In this document: one piece after another, positions 46,202 to 54,710 of the stretch
Layout of the letters: every line of letters starts with the position of its first letter
Position numbering within the stretch: the first letter of the stretch is position 1
The notes under the pieces: model-generated
Told to the model about the DNA's origin: nothing
Database searches by the model: none
What the model saw: only the letters and a program-made list of their open reading frames with translations
Assembly: GCA_026713925.1 (NCBI GenBank)
Contig: JAPONM010000007.1
Location: 102,677 to 166,676 of the forward strand
Direction of reading: 5' to 3'
Origin: Gammaproteobacteria bacterium
Lineage (GTDB): Bacteria > Pseudomonadota > Gammaproteobacteria > UBA4575
DNA length: 64,000 bases
Made by a program: the position numbers and the translations under genes

Positions 46202-47623
46202 ATGATACGAAATAAAATAAAGCGAACAGTTGTGCTGGCAATTTCCTTTGCAGCATTACTGTTAGGTTCATTGCCTGCCTTCTCGGAGCAGATGTACATT
46301 CCGATTCCGAGCTATCGTGTGGGTCCCTACGCTTCGGGTGGCACTGGCTATTACGGAGGTATTCTTGATTACTACAACTTGAAGAATATACGTGATGGTG
46401 GTGTAGGTGGTGTCCAGCTGATCTGGTCCGAGTGTGAAACGGAATACGCTGTGGAACGAGGCGTGGAATGCTACAAACGCATGAAAGACCGTGAAGGTGG
46501 AGCACTGTTCTTTGATCCGCTGAGTGTAGGAATTGCCATTGCATTGAACGAGGTTGTACGTGCAGACAAGATCCCAATGATCACGGTAAACCACGGCATG
46601 AGTGAAACCATGGACGGAGAGGTATTCCCCTATGTGTTCCCGTTAGGAATGGGTGTTCCCGATGAATACAATGCAACGGTGCGTTTCATGGCTCATCTGG
46701 TGTCCGGGGAGAACCCCAATACAGTCGATCTGACGGCAGCCATGTCGGGTAAAAAAGTGGTTACGCTGTTCCATGGCTCACCTTATGGAAGAAATGCACT
46801 TGAGTACATGGATGCAATGGGAGAACAGTATGGATTTGAGCATCACAAGATCGAAATTCCTCATCCCGGAAATGAACAGGGATCTCAGTGGACAAGAATC
46901 CGTAAGCTGAAGCCTGACTTTGTATTCTTGAGAGGCTGGGGTGTGATGAACCCTGTTGCGATCCAGGCTGCAGCGCGTATTGGTTTTCCTGTTGACCACC
47001 TGATTGGAAACATCTGGAGCAACTCGGATGAAGATGTACGACCTGCCGGAAAGGCCGCACACGGTTATCAGGCGATTACCACGCACCCGGCTGGAATCTT
47101 TACCAAGGTTCAGGAGGAAATCATTGATATCGTCTATGGTGAGGGTAAAGGTGACCTGCAGGACAAAAGCCGTCTGGGAAGCGTGTACCACAATCTGGGT
47201 ATTACAGCGGGAATTATGCACGTGGAAGCCATTATCAATGCACAGAAGCGCTGGGGGAACAAAGCCCTGAATGCGAAGCAGGTGCGTTGGGGTTTTGAGA
47301 ACATCCTTTTTGATGAAGCGCGTATTGACGAACTGGGAGCTACAGGACTGCTCGCACCCATGAGAGTAACCTGCAAAGACCATATTGGTGGTCATAACTC
47401 GAAGTTCCAGAAGTACGATGTTGAAAAGAGACAATGGGAAATCGTGACGCCGTGGATCAAGAGTCAAGCACCACCAGAAATGTTGTACAGCTTGGCTGAA
47501 ATCTACAGGCAGGAAAACAAGATAGAAAAGCGTGATTGCAATGACATGAATGATCGTGAAAATTGGACATTGTCAGGCGATCAGCCTCCAGTACCTGAAG
47601 GAGTCAGTACCTGGGGCAGTTAA
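46202..47623 (+). CDS. periplasmic ABC-type substrate-binding protein (branched-chain amino acid / Peripla_BP_6 type)
   Basis: A 473-residue secreted protein: residues 1-28 are a signal peptide ending PAFSE. The mature protein has a two-lobed binding-protein pattern ([96 protein letters not shown]). This is the Liv/urea-type family. No permease or ATPase gene of the system is nearby, so it is an orphan here. It is first in the sigma54 transcript, which suggests it captures or senses the substrate of the monooxygenase downstream. GGAG precedes the ATG. Confidence 0.85.
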   Translation: MIRNKIKRTVVLAISFAALLLGSLPAFSEQMYIPIPSYRVGPYASGGTGYYGGILDYYNLKNIRDGGVGGVQLIWSECETEYAVERGVECYKRMKDREGGALFFDPLSVGIAIALNEVVRADKIPMITVNHGMSETMDGEVFPYVFPLGMGVPDEYNATVRFMAHLVSGENPNTVDLTAAMSGKKVVTLFHGSPYGRNALEYMDAMGEQYGFEHHKIEIPHPGNEQGSQWTRIRKLKPDFVFLRGWGVMNPVAIQAAARIGFPVDHLIGNIWSNSDEDVRPAGKAAHGYQAITTHPAGIFTKVQEEIIDIVYGEGKGDLQDKSRLGSVYHNLGITAGIMHVEAIINAQKRWGNKALNAKQVRWGFENILFDEARIDELGATGLLAPMRVTCKDHIGGHNSKFQKYDVEKRQWEIVTPWIKSQAPPEMLYSLAEIYRQENKIEKRDCNDMNDRENWTLSGDQPPVPEGVSTWGS

Positions 47624-47666
47624 AAGCTGTAGAGATAGCAAGGTACGAATGTTGAAAGTTGCGAAA

Positions 47667-47728
47667 ATAGCCGGATACAAGGATGTGCCGGCTATATTTA
47701 TATCTGAACCAAGCCTGCCTTTGCAGGC
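47667..47728 (+). terminator. two hairpins between the binding-protein gene and ribBA
   Basis: ATAGCCGG/CCGGCTAT (47667-47674 with 47688-47695) is a perfect 8-bp stem followed by ATTTATAT. GCCTGC/GCAGGC (47713-47718 with 47723-47728) is a second 6-bp stem with loop CTTT. The first could attenuate transcription so that the binding protein is made in excess, a common arrangement in transporter operons. No FMN riboswitch core is present. Confidence 0.45.
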
Positions 47729-47771
47729 CTGCATGAAGAAAGTACGTAGTTGACAGTCTTGATTTTTGACT

Positions 47772-49010
47772 ATGCTTATGAATGAACCCATCCACTTTAG
47801 CACCATTCCTGAGGCGCTAGTAGAACTGCGCCGGGGGAATCTGGTGATTGTTGTGGATGATGAAAAACGTGAAAACGAGGGTGATTTTGTTGGTGCGGCA
47901 GAAAAATGTACCCCTGAGATGATCAATTTCATGGCGGCTCAGGGACGCGGACTGATTTGTACAGCTATATCCGAACAACGAGCCGACGAAATAAATCTAA
48001 AGTTGATGGTGCCACAGGATGAAAATGATTCCCTGCACAGCACACCCTTTACGGTTTCTGTAGATTTCAGGCACGGTACGACCACAGGCATTTCGACGGC
48101 AGACCGGGCAAAGACTGTCAAGGCGCTGGCAGACTCACAGATCACTCAGGAAGATTTTTCCCGTCCAGGTCATATATTTCCACTCAAGGCAACTAATGGT
48201 GGAGTGTTTAAAAGAGAAGGTCATACTGAAGCTGCAGTGGACCTGATGGACTTGGCAGGCATGCGCAAAGCCGGTGTGCTGTGTGAAGTTTTGAAAGAAG
48301 ATGGTTCGATGGCCAGGCTGCCTGACCTGATGGAAATTGCGAAACAGTTTTCCTTGAAGATGATTACGATCAAGGACCTGATTCGATACAGGCTTCGAAC
48401 GGAGTCGAGGGTTGAGCGAGTCGTAACTGTTCAATTGCCTACACGCTGGGGAGAGTTCGAATTGATCGCATTCCGTGACAACTTTACCGGTCAGGAACAT
48501 CTGGCATTGGTTAAAGGGTCATGGGGCAAGGATGACGATGTGCTTGTCAGAATCCACTCCGAGTGTCTAACAGGTGATGTCTTCGGTTCAGCACGATGTG
48601 ACTGCGGAGACCAGCTTGAAACTGCCATGAAGCTCATCCAGGAGCATGACAGCGGTGTAGTGCTCTACATGAGGGAGGAAGGCAGAGGTATCGGTCTGAT
48701 CAGCAAGCTGAAAGCCTATTCCTTACAGGAATGTGGGTTTGACACGGTCCAGGCAAACCGGGCACTGGGTTTTGACGCCGACCAAAGAGACTATTCAGTA
48801 GCTATCCATATACTCCATGCACTGCATATTGAGCGTGTTCAGCTGCTGACGAACAACCCAAACAAGTGCAGTTGGCTTGAGAATTATGGAATTAAGCTGG
48901 TGAGACGAATTCCTATACTGTCCAGTACTACTAATCAATTTCGCAAGAATTACTTGAAAATAAAACAGGAGAAAATGGGACATATAATTACTATGCATAA
49001 AGAGAAATAG
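47772..49010 (+). CDS. ribBA: bifunctional DHBP synthase / GTP cyclohydrolase II (RibBA type)
   Basis: A 412-residue protein from ATG 47772 (ATG 47778 and TTG 47766 are alternatives; no strong ribosome site). The N-terminal half is 3,4-dihydroxy-2-butanone-4-phosphate synthase: [19 protein letters not shown] and KREGHTEA with the metal ligands. The C-terminal half is GTP cyclohydrolase [22 protein letters not shown] with the three zinc cysteines, and [10 protein letters not shown]. It catalyses both committed steps toward riboflavin and so FMN. No other rib gene is nearby, so it looks like an extra copy dedicated to this flavin-using cluster. Confidence 0.93.
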   Translation: MLMNEPIHFSTIPEALVELRRGNLVIVVDDEKRENEGDFVGAAEKCTPEMINFMAAQGRGLICTAISEQRADEINLKLMVPQDENDSLHSTPFTVSVDFRHGTTTGISTADRAKTVKALADSQITQEDFSRPGHIFPLKATNGGVFKREGHTEAAVDLMDLAGMRKAGVLCEVLKEDGSMARLPDLMEIAKQFSLKMITIKDLIRYRLRTESRVERVVTVQLPTRWGEFELIAFRDNFTGQEHLALVKGSWGKDDDVLVRIHSECLTGDVFGSARCDCGDQLETAMKLIQEHDSGVVLYMREEGRGIGLISKLKAYSLQECGFDTVQANRALGFDADQRDYSVAIHILHALHIERVQLLTNNPNKCSWLENYGIKLVRRIPILSSTTNQFRKNYLKIKQEKMGHIITMHKEK

Positions 49011-49126
49011 CAGAAGTGTAGGATTTCCGTACACCTATTCTTAGAGGTATACGGAGATGGTGAAATGAATTGAAATTAATTATACTTACGCCGTTTTTAT
49101 TTTAGTGATTATAAGGAGTTGGACAA

Positions 49127-49315
49127 ATGAGTACTGATAGCGAATTTGGTCTAAAAGATGTAACTGCACAAATGATCAAGACAGTTAGAAATGCAACCCG
49201 TGCAGGAACTATTGATTGTAGAGATGCAATCATTGAAAGCCACGGAGATACGGACAAAGCAATAGAAATTTTGAAGCAAAAAGGGATTGGAACCCCTAAA
49301 AAAGTATGGGTCTGA
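49127..49315 (+). CDS. free-standing EF-Ts N-terminal-type (TS-N/UBA) domain protein
   Basis: A 62-residue protein, well spaced from AAGGAG upstream of ATG 49127. The segment TAQMIKTVRNATRAGTIDCRDAIIESHGDTDKAIEILKQKG follows the EF-Ts N-terminal domain pattern (V-x-x-LR-x-x-T-G-A-x-x-x-D-C-x-x-AL, then AIE-x-LRKKG). In EF-Ts that domain contacts EF-Tu; in other proteins UBA-like domains bind partners. None of the rest of EF-Ts is present. It sits between ribBA and the monooxygenase gene. Its role is unknown; a small adaptor or chaperone for a neighbouring enzyme is possible. Confidence 0.8.
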   Translation: MSTDSEFGLKDVTAQMIKTVRNATRAGTIDCRDAIIESHGDTDKAIEILKQKGIGTPKKVWV

Positions 49316-49515
49316 ACTGGAAAGTATGTCTTATGGGTTCTCAATCGCATGTCACGGAATGACTTGACTTCATTTTGGCAACGGCAGGGATGACTGTGGG
49401 TGAGTGGCAGGACGAGTTGGTCTTGTTATGTGACCTACAGGCAAACTTGCAAATTAAGTAAAAGATTAGTGTGCAAACAAAATTGAATTAATTAACAAGT
49501 GAAATGAGGTGAATT

Positions 49516-50688
49516 ATGGCGAGATATCCGAAACTATTACCAAACTCTGAGAATCCGTTGCAACCATCTTCTTGGGTTGAGTCGGATCAGGTGGAATTTG
49601 CTTACTGGGTGCCTAATATTTCCGGAGGTCTGGTTATCACGACTTTACCGATGGACACTGACTGGACACCGGAAGCCAACATCAAGTATGCACAGGATGC
49701 TGAGGATACCGGTTTTGCAACAGCCCTTGCTCAGACACGCTGGTTTGCAAGCTATGGTGCCGACCACCAGCATGAGGCATTCACCATTGCGAATGTAATC
49801 CTGCAGCACACCAAAAAGCTGGAGGTGATCACAGCGTGCCATCCAGGGCTGTGGCATCCTGCTATTGTCGCAAAGATGCAAGCTTCCTTGGATTGCTGCA
49901 CTCAAGGGCGGACATCCATCAATGTAGTAAGTGGATGGTTTAAGGGAGAGTACACCGGATACGGGTTGCCGTGGCTCGAGCACACTGAGCGTTACCGCAG
50001 GTCAGAGGAGTTCATTCGTATCATGAAAGGTATGTGGGTAGAAGATGAGTTCACATTCTATGGTGACTTTTATCAGATCAATGGCGCGCCAATGCTACCC
50101 AAGCCGTTGCACCGCATCGTTGTGTTCCAAGGCGGAAATTCCAAGGATGCGAGAAGAATGGCTGGTCGTGTCACCGATGTATTGTTCATGAATGGAAACA
50201 CCAACAAAGGCTTCAAGGAGATCATGGACGACTCCAGGGCTGCTGCGGTCGAGTCAGGTCGTGACCCGAGTGAAATCAGGTTTGGATGTAACGGCTTCTG
50301 CATCGTGCGTGACACAATGGAAGAGGCAACCGAGACCTTGCGTGACATTATTGTCAATGCTGATGTTGAGGCCGTAAAAGGTTTCGGCGAGGCAGTCAAA
50401 CAGGCAGGTCGCTCATCCAAAGAAGGCGAAGGCATGTGGTCCAACTCGTCTTTTGAAGACTTGGTTCAGTACAATGACGGCTTCAAAACAGGACTGATTG
50501 GAACACCCGAGTCAGTTGCCGACCGCATCATTGAGCTAAAGCAGCTTGGCATCAAAGTCATTCTGACCGGTTATTTGCACTATAACTGGGAGCTCAAGCA
50601 ATTTGGTGAGAAGGTCATACCTCTGGTTCGTGAAAAAGAGGAAGACCTTCGCAAGGGCAGAACTGTTGGCAAGAAAAAGTCAGCTTAA
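49516..50688 (+). CDS. sfnG: FMNH2-dependent dimethylsulfone monooxygenase-like protein (SfnG type)
   Basis: A 390-residue bacterial-luciferase-like TIM-barrel monooxygenase. By eye it aligns over its length with Pseudomonas SfnG: FAYWVPNISGGLVI, LAQTRWFASYGADHQHEAF, NVVSGWFKGEYTGYGLPWLEHTERYRRSEEFIR and EDLVQYNDGFKTGLIGTPESVADRI. SfnG uses FMNH2 and O2 to convert dimethylsulfone to methanesulfinate and formaldehyde; related enzymes act on alkanesulfonates, so the exact substrate is inferred. It needs a flavin reductase, and two candidates are present (43604 and 50845). GAGGTG precedes ATG 49516. A strong hairpin follows the gene. Confidence 0.88.
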   Translation: MARYPKLLPNSENPLQPSSWVESDQVEFAYWVPNISGGLVITTLPMDTDWTPEANIKYAQDAEDTGFATALAQTRWFASYGADHQHEAFTIANVILQHTKKLEVITACHPGLWHPAIVAKMQASLDCCTQGRTSINVVSGWFKGEYTGYGLPWLEHTERYRRSEEFIRIMKGMWVEDEFTFYGDFYQINGAPMLPKPLHRIVVFQGGNSKDARRMAGRVTDVLFMNGNTNKGFKEIMDDSRAAAVESGRDPSEIRFGCNGFCIVRDTMEEATETLRDIIVNADVEAVKGFGEAVKQAGRSSKEGEGMWSNSSFEDLVQYNDGFKTGLIGTPESVADRIIELKQLGIKVILTGYLHYNWELKQFGEKVIPLVREKEEDLRKGRTVGKKKSA

Positions 50689-50706
50689 TTCTGCCTAGTT
50701 TTCACA

Positions 50707-50741
50707 CAGGAGCCACGATTGGGTTACAATCGTGGCTCCTG
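50707..50741 (+). terminator. strong hairpin after the sfnG-like gene
   Basis: A perfect 15-bp stem, CAGGAGCCACGATTG with CAATCGTGGCTCCTG, around the loop GGTTA. The following TATCTTAAA is only weakly T-rich. It may terminate transcription in part or protect the upstream mRNA. Confidence 0.7.
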
Positions 50742-50844
50742 TATCTTAAAGAGCGGTTAGTTCGAACACATTGAGTGTGCCGACTGCTCAAGTTTTCTGA
50801 TCATAGGATTTCGGGTTCATTTCAATTCAAGTGAGGGATGGCTA

Positions 50845-51441
50845 ATGAAGCTGCTTGGCATTTCGGGTGGTTTGAGTCGCAAAACTCTGATAGCAATTGA
50901 GAAGACCCTGGATTTTGCGAAACATTACGATCCTTCCATTGACGTGGAATCAGCCAGCCTCAACGATTTTGATATACAATTCTGTGATGCTAGGGACCCG
51001 GCAAAATATGAAGGTGATTCAAAGCTCATTATTGACAAGATTATTGAAGCAGATGCCTTGTTGATTGGTACGCCTATGTACAGAGGCACCTACACAGGGT
51101 TGCTGAAAAACATGTTTGACCTGATTCCTAATGACGCGCTTCTCGGAAAACCTGTTGGCATGATAGCAACGGGTGGCAGTGACCATCACTACCTTGCACT
51201 GGAGCATGAGATTAAGCCTCTACTTGGATTTTTCTATGTGCATGTCATTCCTGGGCACGTCTATGCAAATAATAGTCACTATTCTGATGCGGACCTGGTG
51301 GATGAGGATATCCTGGAGCAGCTGGACCAGCTTGGTCGCGCAATTGTAAATTTTGCGAGAATCATTCCGAGTGATAAAATAAGCATCATTGGTCCTATGG
51401 GTCCGTCCATAAAACGTAAGCCACTGAAAACAGCTGGTTAA
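50845..51441 (+). CDS. NAD(P)H-dependent FMN reductase (SsuE/MsuE-like)
   Basis: A 198-residue flavodoxin-fold reductase. MKLLGISGGLSRKT is the phosphate-binding loop and LLIGTPMYRGTYTGLLKNMFDLI is the family core segment. GMIATGGSDHHYLALEHEIKPLLGFF follows. Such enzymes supply FMNH2 to SsuD, MsuD and SfnG monooxygenases, which fits its place directly after the sfnG-like gene. GAGGGATGG precedes the ATG. Confidence 0.92.
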   Translation: MKLLGISGGLSRKTLIAIEKTLDFAKHYDPSIDVESASLNDFDIQFCDARDPAKYEGDSKLIIDKIIEADALLIGTPMYRGTYTGLLKNMFDLIPNDALLGKPVGMIATGGSDHHYLALEHEIKPLLGFFYVHVIPGHVYANNSHYSDADLVDEDILEQLDQLGRAIVNFARIIPSDKISIIGPMGPSIKRKPLKTAG

Positions 51442-51488
51442 TCATTAATTGTACTTGTTAAACCTACTGACGGAGGGGAATACCAAAA

Positions 51489-51794
51489 ATGTGTGCAGAA
51501 GCTCCTAAATACAAGAAATTACTGCAAGAGGTTGATTCAGAGCGTTACAGAACCGACACGTCTACGTTGCTGGCGTATGATGAAAATGCTGGGAAATTCC
51601 TGTTTCGAGCATTAAATTCCAATTACTTTGTACAGGATGATAAGACTGAAAGTATAGAAGTGTTGGATATGGATGAGGCGGAAAAGGTGTACGACAGCAT
51701 GCCAGCCAAGCATATTACAAATATCACTGCGGCATTTCCCAAGTACCATGGAGGTGTTGGCATGGATACATACACGAATCTGTATGATGACTGA
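51489..51794 (+). CDS. unknown 101-residue acidic protein
   Basis: A cytoplasmic protein of 101 residues with an excellent ribosome site (CGGAGGGG) 47 bases after the FMN reductase gene. It is rich in aspartate, glutamate and tyrosine, with no signal peptide, membrane helix or cysteine motif (one Cys at position 2). The middle reads STLLAYDENAGKFLFRALNSNYFVQDD and the end GGVGMDTYTNLYDD. I recognise no family. Given its place it may be an accessory factor of the flavin/organosulfur cluster. Confidence 0.75.
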   Translation: MCAEAPKYKKLLQEVDSERYRTDTSTLLAYDENAGKFLFRALNSNYFVQDDKTESIEVLDMDEAEKVYDSMPAKHITNITAAFPKYHGGVGMDTYTNLYDD

Positions 51795-52129
51795 AGCCCA
51801 GTACCGGAGAGCGTGACTGGGTCTATTGCAGAAGGCAGTTGCACTGATTACAGTTGCTGTCTGACATATGGTTGCGGCGATTTCCGGTCATCAGGATACA
51901 CGGGTTGCCGGATAACGCTTTGAACGCGTTGCCAACACTGGAATATTCGCTTCGCACGCAAGGGATTTTGCTGAATAGGCCTGACAACACACTTAAACCT
52001 GTGTGACTTCACTCGTGTGCGCAGTGCAGCGAAATGCTCACTACAATTAACCTGCATCAACAAGCCGGCAGATAACGAATTTTGAAATTTCACGGAACTG
52101 GAATACCGCACCGCAAAAGCTGAAAGAAA
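51795..52129. other. 335-bp gap, no feature recognised
   Basis: Contains no convincing reading frame. No match to the sigma54 promoter found at the two upstream sites was seen, so the OsmC gene may use another promoter or read-through. Confidence 0.4.
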
Positions 52130-52696
52130 ATGACTAAAGAAAATGTTGAAAGCCTGGAAAATGTAAAGGTAGCGGTACAGAGCATCATTGACCGTGCAAA
52201 CAAGGATCCTGAATACGGAAAATTCAAGTACTATGTAAATACGCATTGGGAAGGCGGGACTCTTTGCAAAAACCAGATCCGCAGGGAGCACAAGTTGCTT
52301 GTTGACGAGCCTCCTGCATTTGGCGGTACGGACATGAGTGCCAGTCCTGTTGAGCTGATTCTGGCCGCACTAGGTTCATGTCAGCAGATCATGTTTGCAG
52401 CGCTGGCCGCCGTACGGGGTATACCCTTGGAGGAATGTGATATCACACTGAAAGCCAAACTTGATGTGAGAGGTCTGCTTGGTTTGACGGATGACAAAGG
52501 CATATCCCCGGGATTTTCTGGGATTAACTATGAGACCCATATAAAAAGTTCAGCTCCAAGAGAGTTGATAGAGAGCCTTGTGAAGGATGTTGAAAGCCAG
52601 TGCCCGGTGATGGATATGTTAACCCGGACGGTGCAGGTTGACGGGTCAATCAAAGTCAATGATAAGGAATTCGATCCTAATGCAAACTCTTCCTGA
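52130..52696 (+). CDS. OsmC/Ohr-family protein
   Basis: A 188-residue protein with the two conserved OsmC cysteines, in ALGSCQQIMFAAL and ESQCPVMDML. The supporting pattern is MSASPVELILAALG then LKAKLDVRGLLGL. OsmC/Ohr proteins use the cysteine pair, kept reduced by lipoylated proteins or thioredoxin, to reduce organic hydroperoxides. The next gene encodes a lipoyl-domain dihydrolipoamide dehydrogenase, the usual electron donor for Ohr, which supports a functional pair. An N-terminal extension of about 35 residues precedes the core. Confidence 0.85.
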   Translation: MTKENVESLENVKVAVQSIIDRANKDPEYGKFKYYVNTHWEGGTLCKNQIRREHKLLVDEPPAFGGTDMSASPVELILAALGSCQQIMFAALAAVRGIPLEECDITLKAKLDVRGLLGLTDDKGISPGFSGINYETHIKSSAPRELIESLVKDVESQCPVMDMLTRTVQVDGSIKVNDKEFDPNANSS

Positions 52697-52860
52697 CTGC
52701 CTGAGGGACTTCAGCGCAGACCAGTTTTGTTTTCCTGACACCCTGCCTGGGGGTACATCTTTTTTTCGAACTGGCTTTGAAGGCATGGTCTGTTAGACAA
52801 AGCCGGTGTGTCCAATCAAAGCTGACTTGATCTCCTGTAACACACTGCTGGTGCACTGAA

Positions 52861-54552
52861 ATGGGTACATTGCTGGATATTTGTACACCTGACCTGAACG
52901 GTGCGGATTCTGCGTCTGTGATAGAAATTCTGGTTTCGACAGGCGATGTTGTCCAGGCAGGCGATCATTTGATTACTGTCGAGACTGAAAAAGCTGCTAT
53001 GGAAATACCTTCTCCGCACAGTGGCACTGTGCGTGAAGTCGTAGTCGGGATTCAGGAGGATGTGACTGAAGGCGATGTTCTGATAAAGCTTGAGCCGGAA
53101 AAATCAGTACGGCTCGAAGAACCTCCGGAAGCAACAGGTCCTGTTGGAGACCTGAAGACTCAGGTTGTCATTCTGGGTTCTGGACCGGGAGGATATTCAG
53201 CTGCTTTCCGGGCTGCAGACCTTGGCAAAAAAGTAGTGCTTGTTGAGCGCCATGACTCCCTTGGCGGGGTGTGTCTGAATACCGGCTGCATCCCGTCGAA
53301 ATCCCTGTTGCATGCAGCCAAGGTGATCAGTGAGACCAGGGAGATGCGTGATCTTGGGATAAGGTTTTCTTCTTTTGAACTGGATACCCGTGCATTGCGC
53401 AACTGGAAGAACAGGGTAATAGGCCAGTTGAACCGCGGTTTGGCCACTCTTGCGGAAAAACGCAATGTACTCATCGTCCGGGGCGAAGGTAAATTTTTGT
53501 CGTCGCATGAGTTCGAGGTCAGACTGTCAGATGACCAGTGCATTTCCGTGGGATTTGAGCAAGCTGTTGTTGCAGCTGGCTCAGAACCGGTAAAAATACC
53601 GGGTTTTCCTTATGAAGACCCGCGTGTAATCTCATCTGCCGGTGCATTGGAGCCTGATCAGATTCCAGGTAGGCTGCTTGTTGTCGGGGGTGGCATTATC
53701 GGTCTGGAAATGGCTGCCGTGTATCACGAACTAGGCGCAAAAGTCACCATTGTTGAATTTGCGGATTCCCTGATACCCGGTACAGACCCTGATCTGGTAA
53801 AGCCTCTGCACAGGCATATTCAAGGTCTTTATGAAAATATTTTTGTAAGCAGCCGGGTTGAGAAAATCGAATCCACACTGAACGGGATGTTTGTAACGTT
53901 CAGTGGCTCGGTGAAGAAGAAAAAAGATGTTTTCGACCAAGTGCTGGTTGCTGTAGGCAGGCAGCCCAATGGCAAGCTGATTGATGCAGAGAAAGCAGGG
54001 ATCAAGATTGATGAAAGGGGTTTCATTCCAACGGACCACCAGATGAGGACCAACATCAGCAATATTTTTGCTGTTGGAGATGTTGCAGGACCGCCCATGC
54101 TTGCACACAAAGCGGCACATGAAGGCAAGGTGGCTGCTGAGGTGATTGCCGGTATGGACAGTACATTTGACGGCAGTCTGATCCCTTATGTCGCATATAC
54201 AGACCCCGAAGTCGCTTGGGTGGGCATGACAGAAACTCGGGCTAAGGAATCAAATGCTATGTATGAAAAGGGGGTATTCCCATGGGCTGCAAGCGGGCGT
54301 GCATTGAGTCTGGAAAGAAAAGAGGGGATGACCAAGGCACTGTTTGACCCGAAGACCGGGAAAATAATTGGAGCGGGAATAGTAGGCATCAATGCAGGTG
54401 ACCTTATCTCGGAGGCGGCATTGGCGATCAGGAAAGGCTGTACGGCAAATGAGATTGCCAGCCTCATACATCCTCATCCAACACTTTCAGAGACGATCGG
54501 GTTTGCTGCTGAAGTACTGGAAGGGACGATTGTTGAGATGTACGTTAAATAA
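52861..54552 (+). CDS. lpdA: dihydrolipoamide dehydrogenase with N-terminal lipoyl domain
   Basis: A 563-residue flavoenzyme. Residues 1-82 form a lipoyl domain with the lipoylation lysine Lys44 in VETEKAAME. A linker leads to the FAD domain (VVILGSGPGGYSAAFRAADLG), the redox disulfide GGVCLNTGCIPSK, the NAD domain (LLVVGGGIIGLEMAAVYHELG) and the dimer domain with HPHPTLSE (catalytic His-Glu). It reoxidises dihydrolipoyl groups to make NADH. No E1/E2 dehydrogenase or glycine-cleavage genes are near. The own lipoyl arm and the OsmC neighbour suggest a role in peroxide reduction or in a lipoate-dependent sulfur pathway. Confidence 0.95.
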   Translation: MGTLLDICTPDLNGADSASVIEILVSTGDVVQAGDHLITVETEKAAMEIPSPHSGTVREVVVGIQEDVTEGDVLIKLEPEKSVRLEEPPEATGPVGDLKTQVVILGSGPGGYSAAFRAADLGKKVVLVERHDSLGGVCLNTGCIPSKSLLHAAKVISETREMRDLGIRFSSFELDTRALRNWKNRVIGQLNRGLATLAEKRNVLIVRGEGKFLSSHEFEVRLSDDQCISVGFEQAVVAAGSEPVKIPGFPYEDPRVISSAGALEPDQIPGRLLVVGGGIIGLEMAAVYHELGAKVTIVEFADSLIPGTDPDLVKPLHRHIQGLYENIFVSSRVEKIESTLNGMFVTFSGSVKKKKDVFDQVLVAVGRQPNGKLIDAEKAGIKIDERGFIPTDHQMRTNISNIFAVGDVAGPPMLAHKAAHEGKVAAEVIAGMDSTFDGSLIPYVAYTDPEVAWVGMTETRAKESNAMYEKGVFPWAASGRALSLERKEGMTKALFDPKTGKIIGAGIVGINAGDLISEAALAIRKGCTANEIASLIHPHPTLSETIGFAAEVLEGTIVEMYVK

Positions 54553-54600
54553 TGCGGTTTTATCGAAGATAATTTGCTTTTCAAGTGATATGCAATGTTC

Positions 54601-54629
54601 TTGATGTTTTTGGTATTCTCGCCTATACT
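54601..54629 (+). promoter_or_regulatory. sigma70 promoter for the rimP-nusA-infB operon
   Basis: TTGATG (54601-54606) and TATACT (54624-54629) with an ideal 17-base spacer. It lies after the lpdA stop and about 85 bases before rimP. Confidence 0.75.
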
Positions 54630-54653
54630 TCGTAACGTGGAAGGAGAATAATA

Positions 54654-54704
54654 AGTCGTTGTTTAGTCAACGGTTTGCGAGGGCCCGGGAGGGCCCTTTT
54701 TATT
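54654..54704 (+). terminator. leader hairpin and rho-independent terminator upstream of rimP
   Basis: CGTTG/CAACG (near 54657-54672) forms a first small hairpin. GGGCCC-GGGA-GGGCCC (54681-54696) followed by TTTTTATT is a canonical terminator placed before the first gene. In relatives such leader terminators, read through with help from NusA, let the operon regulate itself; that mechanism is inferred here. Confidence 0.8.
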
Positions 54705-54710
54705 GGACGA

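Noticed and set aside
47624..47771. FMN riboswitch upstream of ribBA
   Set aside because: The conserved GGGTGAAATTCCC-type boxes and closing stems are absent; only two simple hairpins are present.
49316..49515. A third sigma54 promoter in front of the sfnG-like gene
   Set aside because: TGGGTTCTCAATCGCA has the right spacing but a poor -24 box; TGGCAGGACGAGTTGG has the wrong spacing. Neither matches the two good sites.
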